From: DATAGF01 sp963834875
GTDB lineage: Bacteria; Actinomycetota; Thermoleophilia; Miltoncostaeales; Miltoncostaeaceae
NCBI GenBank assembly: GCA_963834875.1
Contig: CAWIDG010000024.1
Span: 62,001-126,000 of the forward strand
Direction: 5' to 3'
Length of the DNA stretch: 64,000 bases
This document shows positions 1-8,214 of the stretch, one piece after another. Below the pieces are notes generated by a model. That model did no database searches. It worked only from the letters and a program-made list of their open reading frames with translations, and had not been told where the DNA came from. Made by a program: the position numbers and the translations under genes. Numbering within the stretch: position 1 is the stretch's first letter; each line of letters opens with the position of its first letter.

Positions 1-2
1 GC

Positions 3-71
3 GCGTCGGCCTGCCCGACCGCAACCACCCCCGAGGCGGCCGTGCGCATGGCGCTCGAGGCGGTCCCATAG
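3..71 (+). CDS. 3' end of an unidentified gene (partial)
   Basis: An open frame runs in from the window edge and stops at TAG (69-71). It gives only 22 residues, ending in ..AAVRMALEAVP, with no recognisable domain. The frame is chosen because its stop overlaps the point where the hydrolase homology begins. Function cannot be assigned, and it may not be the real frame. Confidence 0.3.
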   Translation, partial: ASACPTATTPEAAVRMALEAVP

Positions 72-775
72 CCGCCCCCCGGCCCATCCTGATCCACGGC
101 TCGGGCGGCGACCACCGCGTCTGGGGCCTCCAGACCGCCCGGCTGGGCGGGGCGATCGCGGTCGACCTGCCGGGGCACCCGGAGGGCCAGGCCCTCGACC
201 GCCTCGAGGCCCTGGCCGACGCGCTCGCGCCGGCCGTCGAGTCGATCGAGGCGCCCCGGGTGCTCGTCGGCCACTCGCTGGGGGGAGCGGTCGCCCTCGA
301 GCTCGCCCGCGCCCGCCCCGCCCTGGTGGACGGGCTGGTCGTCATCGCCGCCGGCGCGCGGCTGCCCGTGCCCGACGAGGTGCTGGAGCGGGTCCGCGCG
401 GACCCGGCCGCCGAGCGGCGGCGCCTGATGGAGGGCTTCCTCACCGACGCGGACACGCCGATCGCGCGCCAGGTCGAGGCGGCGCTCACGGCCTGCGACG
501 ACGCGACGCTGGCGGCCGACTACGCGGCGTGCGCGGCGATCGACCTGCGGGGGCGGCTCGGGGGGCTCCGGGCGCCCGCCCTCGTGATCGCCGGCGCCGA
601 GGACCGCCTCACGCCGCCCTGGCTGTCGGAGGAGCTCGCCCGCGAGCTGCCGATGGCGCAGATGATCCTCGTGCCCGGGGCGCGCCACATGCCCATGGCC
701 GACGCCGACGGCACCGTGAACATGCTCGCCGCCGCCTTCCTGGCGCGCCTCGAGCTGACCCTGGCCGAACCGTGA
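68..775 (+). CDS. alpha/beta-fold hydrolase
   Basis: A small hydrolase of about 235 aa. The oxyanion-hole HG motif (HGSGGDHRVW) lies near the N-terminus. The nucleophile elbow is GHSLGG, the acid is probably Asp in GAEDRLTPP, and the catalytic His is in GARHMPMAD. The substrate is unknown. The first conventional start (GTG at 260) would remove the HG motif, so translation must begin upstream. No ATG, GTG or TTG lies between the window edge and that motif; ATA at 68, overlapping the previous TAG as ATAG, gives exactly the expected N-terminus. The stop overlaps the next gene's GTG (GTGA at 772-775), so the two are probably translationally coupled. Confidence 0.75.
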   Translation: MAAPRPILIHGSGGDHRVWGLQTARLGGAIAVDLPGHPEGQALDRLEALADALAPAVESIEAPRVLVGHSLGGAVALELARARPALVDGLVVIAAGARLPVPDEVLERVRADPAAERRRLMEGFLTDADTPIARQVEAALTACDDATLAADYAACAAIDLRGRLGGLRAPALVIAGAEDRLTPPWLSEELARELPMAQMILVPGARHMPMADADGTVNMLAAAFLARLELTLAEP

Positions 776-1868
776 CCTCAGCCCCTCGGGGCCCCCTGGG
801 GCCCGTGGCCCTCGTGGTGAACCCCGCCGCGACGCGCTCGGGCACCGCGGTGCGGGCGGAGGTCGCGCGCGCGCTCGCGCCGCTGGGGCTGGAGTGGTCG
901 CTCGTGACCGGCGGGCCGGGGGATGCGGCCCGGCTGGCCCGCGAGGCGGCCGAGCAGGGCGCGGCCGTCGTGGTCTCGCTCGGCGGCGACGGCGTCGCGG
1001 GCGAGGTCGCCGGCGCCCTGGCGGGAGGCCCCGTGGCCATGGCGCCGCTGCCCGGCGGCAACGCCAACGTGTTCTCGCGGGCCATCGGCTGGCCGAACTC
1101 GACGCGCTCCGCCCTGCCGCTGCTGGCGGCCGCCCTGGCGGGGGCGCGCGTGCGCGACGCGGCGCTGGGGCTCCTCCGCCTGGGCGGAGCCGACGGCCCC
1201 GAGCGGGTGTTCGCCGTGAACGCCGGCATCGGGCTCGACGCCGCCACCGTCGAGTGGATCGAGGCGCGCCCGCGCACCAAGCGCCGCCTCCGCCAGGCCG
1301 GCTTCATCCTGGGCGCCGCCATCGCGGTCGCCCGCTCGGGCCGGGCCCCGCACCTGCGCGCGATCGCCGACGGCGGCGAGCCGGTCCTCGCCCGCGCCGT
1401 GCTCTCCGCCTGCGGGACGCCCTACACGTACCTGGGCCGCCGCCCGCTCGACCTGGCCCCGGGCGCCGCGTTCGACGGTCGCCTGGCGTGGGTGGCGCTC
1501 ACGCGCCTCCGCCCCCAGGAGCTGTCGCGGCTGGCGCTGCGGGCGGCGCGCGGAGCGGACCTGCCGATCGGCTCCGAGGCCCTGCGCGGCGGCGCCGTCC
1601 TGCGCGAGCTGCTGGTCGAGAGCGACGCGCCCGCGCCGGTGCAGGCCGACGGGGAGCCCCTGGGGCGCCACGAGCAGGTCCGCGTCTCGCGGGCCCGGTG
1701 CTGCGGGCGGTGGAGCCGCATCCGGGCAGTGGAGTGCCCGGAAACGTTCAGCGGGCTGCGCCGGCCGACGGAATCATCGCGGATGCGGCGTCATCGGAGC
1801 CGCGCGACAGCGGCGCTCCTCGCGGAGCCAGACAACGCTCCCGGGCACTCCACTATCTGGGGCCATGA
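772..1868 (+). CDS. diacylglycerol kinase-family lipid kinase (frameshifted near the 3' end as sequenced)
   Basis: The N-terminal half matches the DAGK/YegS lipid kinase catalytic domain: LVVNPAAT start, SLGGDGV nucleotide loop and PLPGGNANVF. The C-terminal half carries the beta-sandwich ending QADGEPLG. The frame of the GTG start then runs out of register (..RARCCGRWS) and stays open far into the next gene. Restoring one missing base near 1690 gives ..GPVLRAVEP, a normal family ending, and a frame that stops at TGA 1866-1868. That stop overlaps the pfpI ATG as ATGA, the local style. In this reading the last ~45 codons pass through the inverted-repeat element at 1728-1854. The kinase is probably membrane associated; its lipid substrate is not deducible. 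Confidence 0.75.
1728..1854. repeat. inverted-repeat element, copy 1
   Basis: The 21-nt arms (1728-1748 and 1834-1854) are complementary at 19 positions; the first 14 nt, AGTGGAGTGCCCGG, pair perfectly. Inside are a GCGGGCTGC motif (1752-1760), an AATCATCGCGG block followed by GTCATCGG, and a GCTCC/GGAGC hairpin with a TCGC loop. The same core motifs and the subterminal CCGGGAG..CGTTGT recur in the larger element at 47964-48189. It lies at the 3' end of the lipid kinase gene. No ORF of its own is seen. Confidence 0.7.
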
Positions 1869-2401
1869 AGCTCTCCGGACGCACATACGCCGTCCTCGTC
1901 GCCGAGGGCGTCGAGGACCTCGAGTACTGGGTGACGGTCATGCGCCTGCAGGAGGAGGGGGCGACGGTCGTGTCGGTGGGCTCGGACACCGAGCCCCACC
2001 GCGGCAAGAACGGCCTGACGGTCCGGGCCGACGTCACGGCGGACGGCTTCGACAGCGGCAGCGTTGACGGGCTCGTCATCCCCGGCGGCCACGCGCCCGA
2101 CAAGATGCGCCGGGACCCGGCCATCCTCGACCTGGTGCGCGACGTGCACGGGCGCGGCCTGCCGATCGGGATCATCTGCCACGGCGGCAGCGTGGCGATC
2201 TCCGCCGGCATCGTGGGCGAGCGGGCCACCGGCTCGCTCGGCATCAAGGACGACCTCGTCCTCGCCGGCGCGGAGTGGGTCGACGAGCCGGCCTTCCGGG
2301 ACGGGCAGATCGTCTGGGGCCGCGTCGTCGCCGACATCCCCGACTTCCAGCGCGAGCTCGTCGCCCTCTTCGCCGAGGTCCCGGTCACGGCGCACTCCTG
2401 A
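1865..2401 (+). CDS. DJ-1/PfpI family protein (class I glutamine amidotransferase-like)
   Basis: A single-domain DJ-1/PfpI protein of 178 aa. It starts with the beta-strand of the family (YAVLVAEGVEDLEYW), has the PGGHAPD loop, and carries the nucleophile elbow GIICHGGSVAIS with the reactive Cys followed by His. PfpI relatives act as deglycases, stress proteases or glyoxalase III; the exact activity cannot be set from sequence. The ATG overlaps the corrected stop of the lipid kinase (ATGA). It ends 3 bp from the convergent M20 peptidase gene. Confidence 0.88.
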   Translation: MKLSGRTYAVLVAEGVEDLEYWVTVMRLQEEGATVVSVGSDTEPHRGKNGLTVRADVTADGFDSGSVDGLVIPGGHAPDKMRRDPAILDLVRDVHGRGLPIGIICHGGSVAISAGIVGERATGSLGIKDDLVLAGAEWVDEPAFRDGQIVWGRVVADIPDFQRELVALFAEVPVTAHS

Positions 2402-2404
2402 GCG

Positions 2405-3517
2405 TCAGCGCGTCGCGAGGCCGGCCATGAGGGCAGCGGCGAGCGCGGCGCGCTCGTCGAGGCTGGCGACGAGCGCGTACTCGCCGGGCGCGTGCAACCC
2501 GCCGCCGACCGCCCCGAGGCCGTCGAGCACGGGCACCCCGGCGGCCGCGAGCAGGTTGGCGTCCGAGGCCCCGCCGGCGTCGGCCCAGTCGATCGCGACG
2601 CCGAGCCGCCGTCCCGCGGCGCGGTAGGCCTCGAACAGGGCCTCGCTGGCGGCATCGACCGGCTTCGGCGGGCGGTGGACCCCCCCGCCCACCTCGATCG
2701 CGACCTCCCGTCGAGCCGCCACCTCGGCCGCCGCCGCGCGCGCGCCCGCCACGACGCGCGCCGCCTCCCGGTCCGAGTCGGCGCGCAGGTCCACGCGGGC
2801 CGTCGCCGCGGAGGGCACGACGTTGGGAGCCGAGCCGCCCGCCACGCTCGTGACGGTGACGGTGGTCCCGGCGGCGGGGTCGGCGAGCGCCTCCACCCTG
2901 CCCACCAGCTCGGCGAGCGCCGCGACGGCGCTCCGGCCGAGGTGGGGCTCGCGCCCCGCGTGGGCGGCGCGCCCCGCGACGTCGAGCGTCAGGGTGCCCA
3001 CGCCCTTGCGGGCCCGGGCGACGCGCCCGCCCGCCAGCGCCGGCTCGAACACCAGCGCCGCGGCGGCGCCGCGGGCGGCCTCGAGGAGCCGCCCTCGGCT
3101 CCACGGGGTGCCGATCTCCTCGTCCGGCACGATCAGCGCCTCCCAGGCCGGCGCCGGGGCCGGTCCCGCCTCGAGCGTCCGGAGCGCCTCGAGCATCACC
3201 ACCAGGCCGCCCTTCATGTCGGCGGCCCCGCGCGCCACGATCCGGTCCCCCTCGACCGCCACCGCGGGATCGCGGCCGGGGCCGTCGTGGGGCACGGTGT
3301 CGTAGTGCCCCACCAGCAGCACCCGGGGGCCGGGCCGCTCGGGCGAGCGGGCCAGCACCATCGGCTCGCCGCCGGGGCCCACCGGCTCGAGCGCCGTCGT
3401 CCCGACCTCCGCGAAGGCCGCCGTGAGCTCGCGCGCCATGCGCCGCGTGCCCTCGGGGTCGCCGGCGTGCGACGGGATCGCGCACCAGCGCGCGAGGGTG
3501 GCGGCCGCGCCGCTCAC
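2405..3517 (-). CDS. M20 family metallopeptidase, possible succinylglutamate desuccinylase substitute
   Basis: An M20 dinuclear zinc peptidase/deacylase of 370 aa. The metal and catalytic residues are visible in order: His in GHYDTVP, Asp in GAADMKGG, the Glu pair in VPDEEIG, Glu in FEP and a C-terminal His in LHAPGEY. The lid domain lies between. The GTG start overlaps the astB stop as GTGA. It is the last gene of the ast run, where AstE normally stands; AstE belongs to the unrelated M14-like family. The ArgE/DapE relatives of M20 cleave N-acyl and N-succinyl amino acids, so it may remove succinate from N-succinylglutamate. That role is inferred from position only. Confidence 0.85.
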   Translation of the reverse strand: MSGAAATLARWCAIPSHAGDPEGTRRMARELTAAFAEVGTTALEPVGPGGEPMVLARSPERPGPRVLLVGHYDTVPHDGPGRDPAVAVEGDRIVARGAADMKGGLVVMLEALRTLEAGPAPAPAWEALIVPDEEIGTPWSRGRLLEAARGAAAALVFEPALAGGRVARARKGVGTLTLDVAGRAAHAGREPHLGRSAVAALAELVGRVEALADPAAGTTVTVTSVAGGSAPNVVPSAATARVDLRADSDREAARVVAGARAAAAEVAARREVAIEVGGGVHRPPKPVDAASEALFEAYRAAGRRLGVAIDWADAGGASDANLLAAAGVPVLDGLGAVGGGLHAPGEYALVASLDERAALAAALMAGLATR

Positions 3518-4800
3518 ACCGCGCCCTGGAACTCGTAGACGGCGCCGAGCCCGAGCAGGGCGGTGAGCTCGTCCAGCGCGGCGCGCGACTCGTCGAGCAG
3601 CGCCGGGTCGGCGAGGTCGGACGGGCCGAGCCGGTCGCGGTGGTGGCGGTCGACCCAGGCCTCCAGCGCCTCCAGGCGCGAGCCGTCGACCAGCGCCCCC
3701 GGCAGCATCGCCGCCCGCTCGGCATCGGTGACGGGCACCGCCAGGCGCAGGCAGGCCGGCCCGCCGCCGTTGCGCATGCTCTGCCGCACCCCGACGATCA
3801 CCACGCGCTCGAGTGGGCTCTCCGGGTCCGCCGACATCCGCTCGAGCCACGCCGCGACCGATGCCACCTCGCGGCACTCGGCCGGCGCCACGAGGGTCAC
3901 CCGTCCGGCGGCATCGCTCACGAGCTGCCCGTTGAACAGGTAGGAGGCCACGGCGTCGGCCAGGGGCACCTCGGCGTCGGGCACGACCACGGCGCGCACC
4001 GACCCGCCGAGGGACGCGAGCACCGCGGGCTGATCGGCGAGCGCCCGCTCGTGGCAGAGCAGGACGTCCCGGTGGCCCACCATCACGACGTCGTTGTGGA
4101 ACGCGCCCGCGTCGACGGCCTCCGGGTGCTGCGCGGCGTGGCGCACCGCGCGATCCCCGAGCCCGTGGCCGCGCGCCACCGCGCGCGATGCCTCCTCGGC
4201 CTGGCGGCCGCCGTGCACGAAGAGATGGACGGCCGGCCGGCCCGGCGGGGCGAGCCGCACGTGGTTGGCCGCGCCCTCGTCCGCGAACCGCGGCGTCGCG
4301 GGCAACGGCTCGTGCACGGCGAAGCGCGCCCGGTCGGCGAAGATCGCCCGCAGCACCCGGTGGGTGGTCGGCGCCTCGATGGACCGGTGGGCGTGGGCGA
4401 TGAGGTTGGCCGGCGTCAGGTGCAGCCGGCCGTCGGCCGCGTCGGCGCTCGGGGCGACCGTCGCCGCGTTGGCGGCCCACATCGCCGACGCGGACGAGCA
4501 GGCGGCCAGCAGCTCGGGGGCCCGCCTCGCGGCGGCGGCCAGCACCGCGGCGTCGTCGCCGGTGAAGCCCAGGCGACGCAACGTGGGCAGGTGGGGGCGC
4601 TCGTGAGGGGGGAGCACGCCCTGGGGGACGCCCAGGTCGAGCAGGGCGCGCATCTTGGCGATCCCCTCGCGCGCGGCGGCGCGCGGGCTCGAGATCCGGG
4701 CGCGGCTGGCCCGCGAGGCGACGTTGTCGGCCGGCAGGCCGGCGTAGTTGTGGGTCGGGCCGACGAGCCCGTCCAGGTTCAGGTCGACCTCCCCGGTCAC
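3514..4800 (-). CDS. astB: N-succinylarginine dihydrolase
   Basis: AstB hydrolyses N2-succinylarginine to N2-succinylornithine, ammonia and CO2, step 2 of the AST pathway. The 428-aa product is close to the E. coli length of about 447. It opens with the family signature GLVGPTHNYAGL. Glu in DEGAANH, His in FHNDVV and Cys in NGGGPACLRL fit the guanidine-modifying catalytic triad. The GTG start overlaps the astD stop (GTGA, 4797-4800), and its own stop overlaps the M20 gene. A longer open frame upstream is only the shadow of astD. Confidence 0.95.
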   Translation of the reverse strand: MTGEVDLNLDGLVGPTHNYAGLPADNVASRASRARISSPRAAAREGIAKMRALLDLGVPQGVLPPHERPHLPTLRRLGFTGDDAAVLAAAARRAPELLAACSSASAMWAANAATVAPSADAADGRLHLTPANLIAHAHRSIEAPTTHRVLRAIFADRARFAVHEPLPATPRFADEGAANHVRLAPPGRPAVHLFVHGGRQAEEASRAVARGHGLGDRAVRHAAQHPEAVDAGAFHNDVVMVGHRDVLLCHERALADQPAVLASLGGSVRAVVVPDAEVPLADAVASYLFNGQLVSDAAGRVTLVAPAECREVASVAAWLERMSADPESPLERVVIVGVRQSMRNGGGPACLRLAVPVTDAERAAMLPGALVDGSRLEALEAWVDRHHRDRLGPSDLADPALLDESRAALDELTALLGLGAVYEFQGAV

Positions 4801-6215
4801 GGCCGCCCGGGGACGAGCCCCGGGAACGGCTGGTCCGGCAGCGCCGGCCTGGGCCGCTCGATGGAGGCCACCGGGTAGCTGCAGTAGTCGGCGGCGAACA
4901 GCGCGCTCGGGCGGTGGTTGCCGCTCAAGCCGACCCCCCCGAAGGGCGCGCGGCTCGACGCGCCCACCAGCTCGTGGTTCCAGTTCACCACGCCGGCGCG
5001 CACGCCGGCGGCGAAGCGCCGGTAGGCCGCCTCGTCGTCGGTGAGGATCCCGGCGGCCAGGCCGTAGGCGGTGCGGGCGGCCTCCGCGACCGCGGCCTCG
5101 AGGCCGTCGACGCGCACGAGCTGCAGGAGGGGCCCGAAGATCTCCTCGTCGGGGCGCTCGGCGACCGCGGTGACGTCCACGAGCCCCGGCGAGAGCAGCC
5201 CGGTGCCGGGCGCCAGGCTCCGCGCCTCGACCAGGGCCCGGCCGCCGGCGCCCAGGAGGCCGGCCTGGGCGTCGAGGACCGCCCGTGCCGCCTCGGCCGA
5301 GATCACGGGGCCCATGAAGGGCTCCGGCCGGTCGGTCGGCGGCCCGACCGTGATCCGCCCGATCATGGCGGTCAGCTCGTCGAGGAAGCGGTCGCCCCCG
5401 GCGCCGGCCGGGACGATGAGGCGCCGCGCGGAGGTGCAGCGCTGGCCGGCGGTGAGGTAGGCCGAGCGCACGGTCAGGTAGGCGGCGGCCGTGGGATCCG
5501 AGACCTCGTGCACCACCAGCGGGTTGTTGCCGCCCATCTCGAGGGCGAGGATCCGCTGCGGCTCGCCGGCGAAGCGCCGGTGCACGGCGGCGCCGGTCGC
5601 GGCGCTGCCGGTGAGGAAGACCCCGTCGAGCTCGGGGTGGTCGAGCAGGGACTCCGCGACCGCCCGCCCGCCCTGGACGACGGCCAGGACCCCCCGCGGC
5701 AGGCCGGCGGCCGCCCAGAGCTCGGCCATGAGCTCCGCGACCGAGGGGGCCTGCTCGCTGGGCTTGAGCACGACGCAGTTGCCCGCGAGCAGGGCCGGGA
5801 CCACGTGGCCGTTGGGCAGGTGGGCGGGGTAGTTGTAGGGCCCCAGCACGACGCACACGCCGTGGGGGCGGAAGCGCGTGACCGCCGGCCCCGCCGCGAA
5901 CTCCGAGCGCCGCGACGCGAGGGCCTCGACGGAGATCTCCACCTTCGCCGCCACCAGCTCGGCCTCGGCGGCAGCCTCCCAGGGGGGCTTGCCCACCTCC
6001 GCCGAGATCGCGGCCGCCAGCTCCCCGGCACGGGCGCGGACGGCGGACGCGTACGCCCGCAGGATCGCCTCCCGCTCCCCGGGCTCGCGGGCCGCCCAGC
6101 CCGGGAAGGCCGCGCGGGCCGCCGTCATGACGCGGTCGCACTCCTGCGGAGTGGCCGCCTCGCCCCTCCAGACGACGGCGCCGGTCGCGGGATCGCGGGA
6201 GACGAGCTCAGCCAC
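4797..6215 (-). CDS. astD: succinylglutamate-semialdehyde dehydrogenase
   Basis: An NAD-dependent aldehyde dehydrogenase of 472 aa that oxidises N-succinylglutamate 5-semialdehyde to N-succinylglutamate. The catalytic Cys is in AGQRCTSARR, the general-base Glu in LALEMGGNNP and the cofactor loop in FLTGSAATG. The PHGVCVVLGPYNYPAHLPNG segment is typical of AstD rather than of general ALDHs, and astA and astB flank it. The GTG start at 6215 overlaps the astA 3' end by 8 bp. No astC aminotransferase, which makes the substrate, is present in the window. Confidence 0.93.
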   Translation of the reverse strand: MAELVSRDPATGAVVWRGEAATPQECDRVMTAARAAFPGWAAREPGEREAILRAYASAVRARAGELAAAISAEVGKPPWEAAAEAELVAAKVEISVEALASRRSEFAAGPAVTRFRPHGVCVVLGPYNYPAHLPNGHVVPALLAGNCVVLKPSEQAPSVAELMAELWAAAGLPRGVLAVVQGGRAVAESLLDHPELDGVFLTGSAATGAAVHRRFAGEPQRILALEMGGNNPLVVHEVSDPTAAAYLTVRSAYLTAGQRCTSARRLIVPAGAGGDRFLDELTAMIGRITVGPPTDRPEPFMGPVISAEAARAVLDAQAGLLGAGGRALVEARSLAPGTGLLSPGLVDVTAVAERPDEEIFGPLLQLVRVDGLEAAVAEAARTAYGLAAGILTDDEAAYRRFAAGVRAGVVNWNHELVGASSRAPFGGVGLSGNHRPSALFAADYCSYPVASIERPRPALPDQPFPGLVPGRP

Positions 6216-8214
6216 GCGGGCCCTCCGTGACCAGGACCTCCTGGCCCGGCTCGGCGCCGAGCCGGGCCGCGGCGTCGCGGCCGAGCGTCACCGCCCCCGA
6301 CCCGTCCCCGGCCACGCGGCACCGCACCGCGCGGAATCGCGCCGGCTCGGGGACGGCGACGATGGCCGTCGTGCCGGGCCCGGAGAGGTCTCCGACCCGG
6401 CCGACGCGCAGCGCTCGGGCGTCGCGGACGGAGCGGATCGCCGCCGTGGCGCACTCGAGGATCGGCCCCGCGTCGAAGATGTCGACCTCGCGCGCCGGCG
6501 CGAAGCCCTCGGCCTCGAGCAGTCGCATCGCCGGGACGGCCGCCGCGTGCGGGCGCCCGATCGCGTCGCGAACCGCCGCGGGCAGGAGATCGAGGTAGAT
6601 CGGATGGCGCGGCATGAGGTCGGTCACGAAGTCCTTCTCGCCCAGACCGGTCAGCAGGTCGGCGTCGGCGAAGTCGGCCGGCGCGAAGAACACGCGCCCC
6701 ACGGCGTCCCAGAAGGGGGAGCGCCCCCCGGCGTCCACGTACCCGCGGATCTCGGCGATGGTGCGCTCGGCGAAGCGGGCCGGGTGCGCCGCGACGAACG
6801 CGAGGCGCCCGAGCGAGGCGAGCCGGCCGAGTCCCTGGCCGCGCCGCGCCGGGTCGACGACCAGGCCGTGGAGCTCGGAGGGGCCCTTGTGCTCCCGGCG
6901 CAGGTGCAGCACCTCGATCGTGCGGTCGACCCCCAGGGGCGGGTGGGCGACCCGCTCGGCGCGGAGCTCGTAGGTGAAGAACGGGTCGAAGCCCCCGACG
7001 CGGGCGGCGACCGCCGACGTCCCCACGAGGGCCCCGCGCGGATCCTCCACCACGAAGACGTAGTCCTCGCCCCCCGGGCGCGCCGGCGCGCGGGCCAGGG
7101 CGTCGGCGCTGCGGCCGAGGCGCTCGGCGAGGTGGCCCTCTTGAGGCGGGAGCGTGGTGACGCCGGCGCCCGCGGCGCGCGCGAGCGCGAGCAGGCCGGC
7201 GAGGTCGTCCTCGCGGGCGGCCCGCAGCAGCGGCGCGGCCGGCGTCCAGGGAGCTAGGCGCGAGCCCGCGGCCGGTCCGCCCGCCCCGTTCGACGAGGGG
7301 TCGAGGCGGCCCGCGGCGAGCGCGGCCGGGTCGCCCGCGGCGAACTCACGGTGGGCGCCGATGCGCCGGTAGCGGTCGCGGCGCAGGCGCCGGCGCTCGC
7401 CGGGGGGCTGGGCCCGCAGGTCGCGGAGCGCGCGGCCGAGGTACCCGGACAGGAGCCTCGCGGCCTCGTCGTGGTCGCGGTGGGCGCCGCCCGGGGGCTC
7501 GGGCACGACGGCGTCGGCGATCCCCCAGCGGTAGCAGTTGGCGGCGGTGGGCTGGAAGGCCGAGGCGGCCTCGCGGGCCTTGCCGGCGTCGCGCCACAGG
7601 ATGGCCGCCCCGCCCTCGGGCGAGATGACCGAGTAGGTCGAGTTCTCGAGCATGATCACCCGGTCGGCGACCCCGAGCGCCAGCGCCCCGCCCGAGGAGC
7701 CCTCGCCGATCACCACGGCCACCGCCGGCACGCGCAGACGCAGCATCGTCTGCATGCTGCGGGCGATCGCCCCGCCCTGGCCGCGCTCCTCGGCGCCCGC
7801 GCCGGGGAAGGCGCCCGGGGTGTCGATGAGCGTGATGACGGGCAGGTCGAGCTTGTCGGCCAGGGCCATGACGCGCATCGCCTTGCGGTAGCCCTCGGGG
7901 CCGGGCATGCCGAAGTTGCGGTAGGTGCGCTCGGCCGTGTCGCGTCCCTTCTGGTGGCCGATGACCGCGACCGGCCCGCCCGCGCCCCGGCCGATGCCGG
8001 CCACGATCGCCGGGTCGTCGCCGTACAGGCGGTCGCCGTGCAGCTCCTCGAAGTCCGGCCACAGGCGCGCGATGTAGTCGAGCGGGTAGGGCCGGTCCTG
8101 GTGGCGGGCGAGCTGGATCGTCTCCCAGATCGCCGAGCTGGGCTCGGGCTGCCCGGTGAGCCGGTGGGCGAGGCGGCGGACGAAGCGGCCCCCCCGGCGC
8201 GCGGCGACGCTCAC
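6208..8214 (-). CDS. accA/astA: AccA-AstA single ORF: acetyl-CoA carboxylase carboxyltransferase alpha subunit plus arginine N-succinyltransferase
   Basis: One uninterrupted 668-codon ORF encodes two enzymes. Residues ~1-305 are AccA, with QLARHQDRPYPLDYI, GHQKGRDT, LIDTPGAFPG and GEGSSGGALALGVAD; it transfers CO2 from carboxybiotin to acetyl-CoA with AccD. After a Gly/Ala/Pro-rich linker (~310-335), residues ~335-668 are AstA, with GLVVDPARRGQGLGRL, TDLMPRHPIYLDLLP and EVDIFDAGP. No ATG, GTG or TTG lies in frame near the AstA start, and no stop separates the parts. It may be a true fusion or two genes joined by an assembly indel, since several local genes carry such errors. The GTG start overlaps the accD stop. 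Confidence 0.88.
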   Translation of the reverse strand: MSVAARRGGRFVRRLAHRLTGQPEPSSAIWETIQLARHQDRPYPLDYIARLWPDFEELHGDRLYGDDPAIVAGIGRGAGGPVAVIGHQKGRDTAERTYRNFGMPGPEGYRKAMRVMALADKLDLPVITLIDTPGAFPGAGAEERGQGGAIARSMQTMLRLRVPAVAVVIGEGSSGGALALGVADRVIMLENSTYSVISPEGGAAILWRDAGKAREAASAFQPTAANCYRWGIADAVVPEPPGGAHRDHDEAARLLSGYLGRALRDLRAQPPGERRRLRRDRYRRIGAHREFAAGDPAALAAGRLDPSSNGAGGPAAGSRLAPWTPAAPLLRAAREDDLAGLLALARAAGAGVTTLPPQEGHLAERLGRSADALARAPARPGGEDYVFVVEDPRGALVGTSAVAARVGGFDPFFTYELRAERVAHPPLGVDRTIEVLHLRREHKGPSELHGLVVDPARRGQGLGRLASLGRLAFVAAHPARFAERTIAEIRGYVDAGGRSPFWDAVGRVFFAPADFADADLLTGLGEKDFVTDLMPRHPIYLDLLPAAVRDAIGRPHAAAVPAMRLLEAEGFAPAREVDIFDAGPILECATAAIRSVRDARALRVGRVGDLSGPGTTAIVAVPEPARFRAVRCRVAGDGSGAVTLGRDAAARLGAEPGQEVLVTEGPRG

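Noticed and set aside
529..2067. A long plus-strand ORF covering the lipid kinase and most of pfpI
   Set aside because: After ~1690 the protein is low-complexity Arg-rich and runs through the well-supported pfpI gene in another frame; it is a frameshift artefact.
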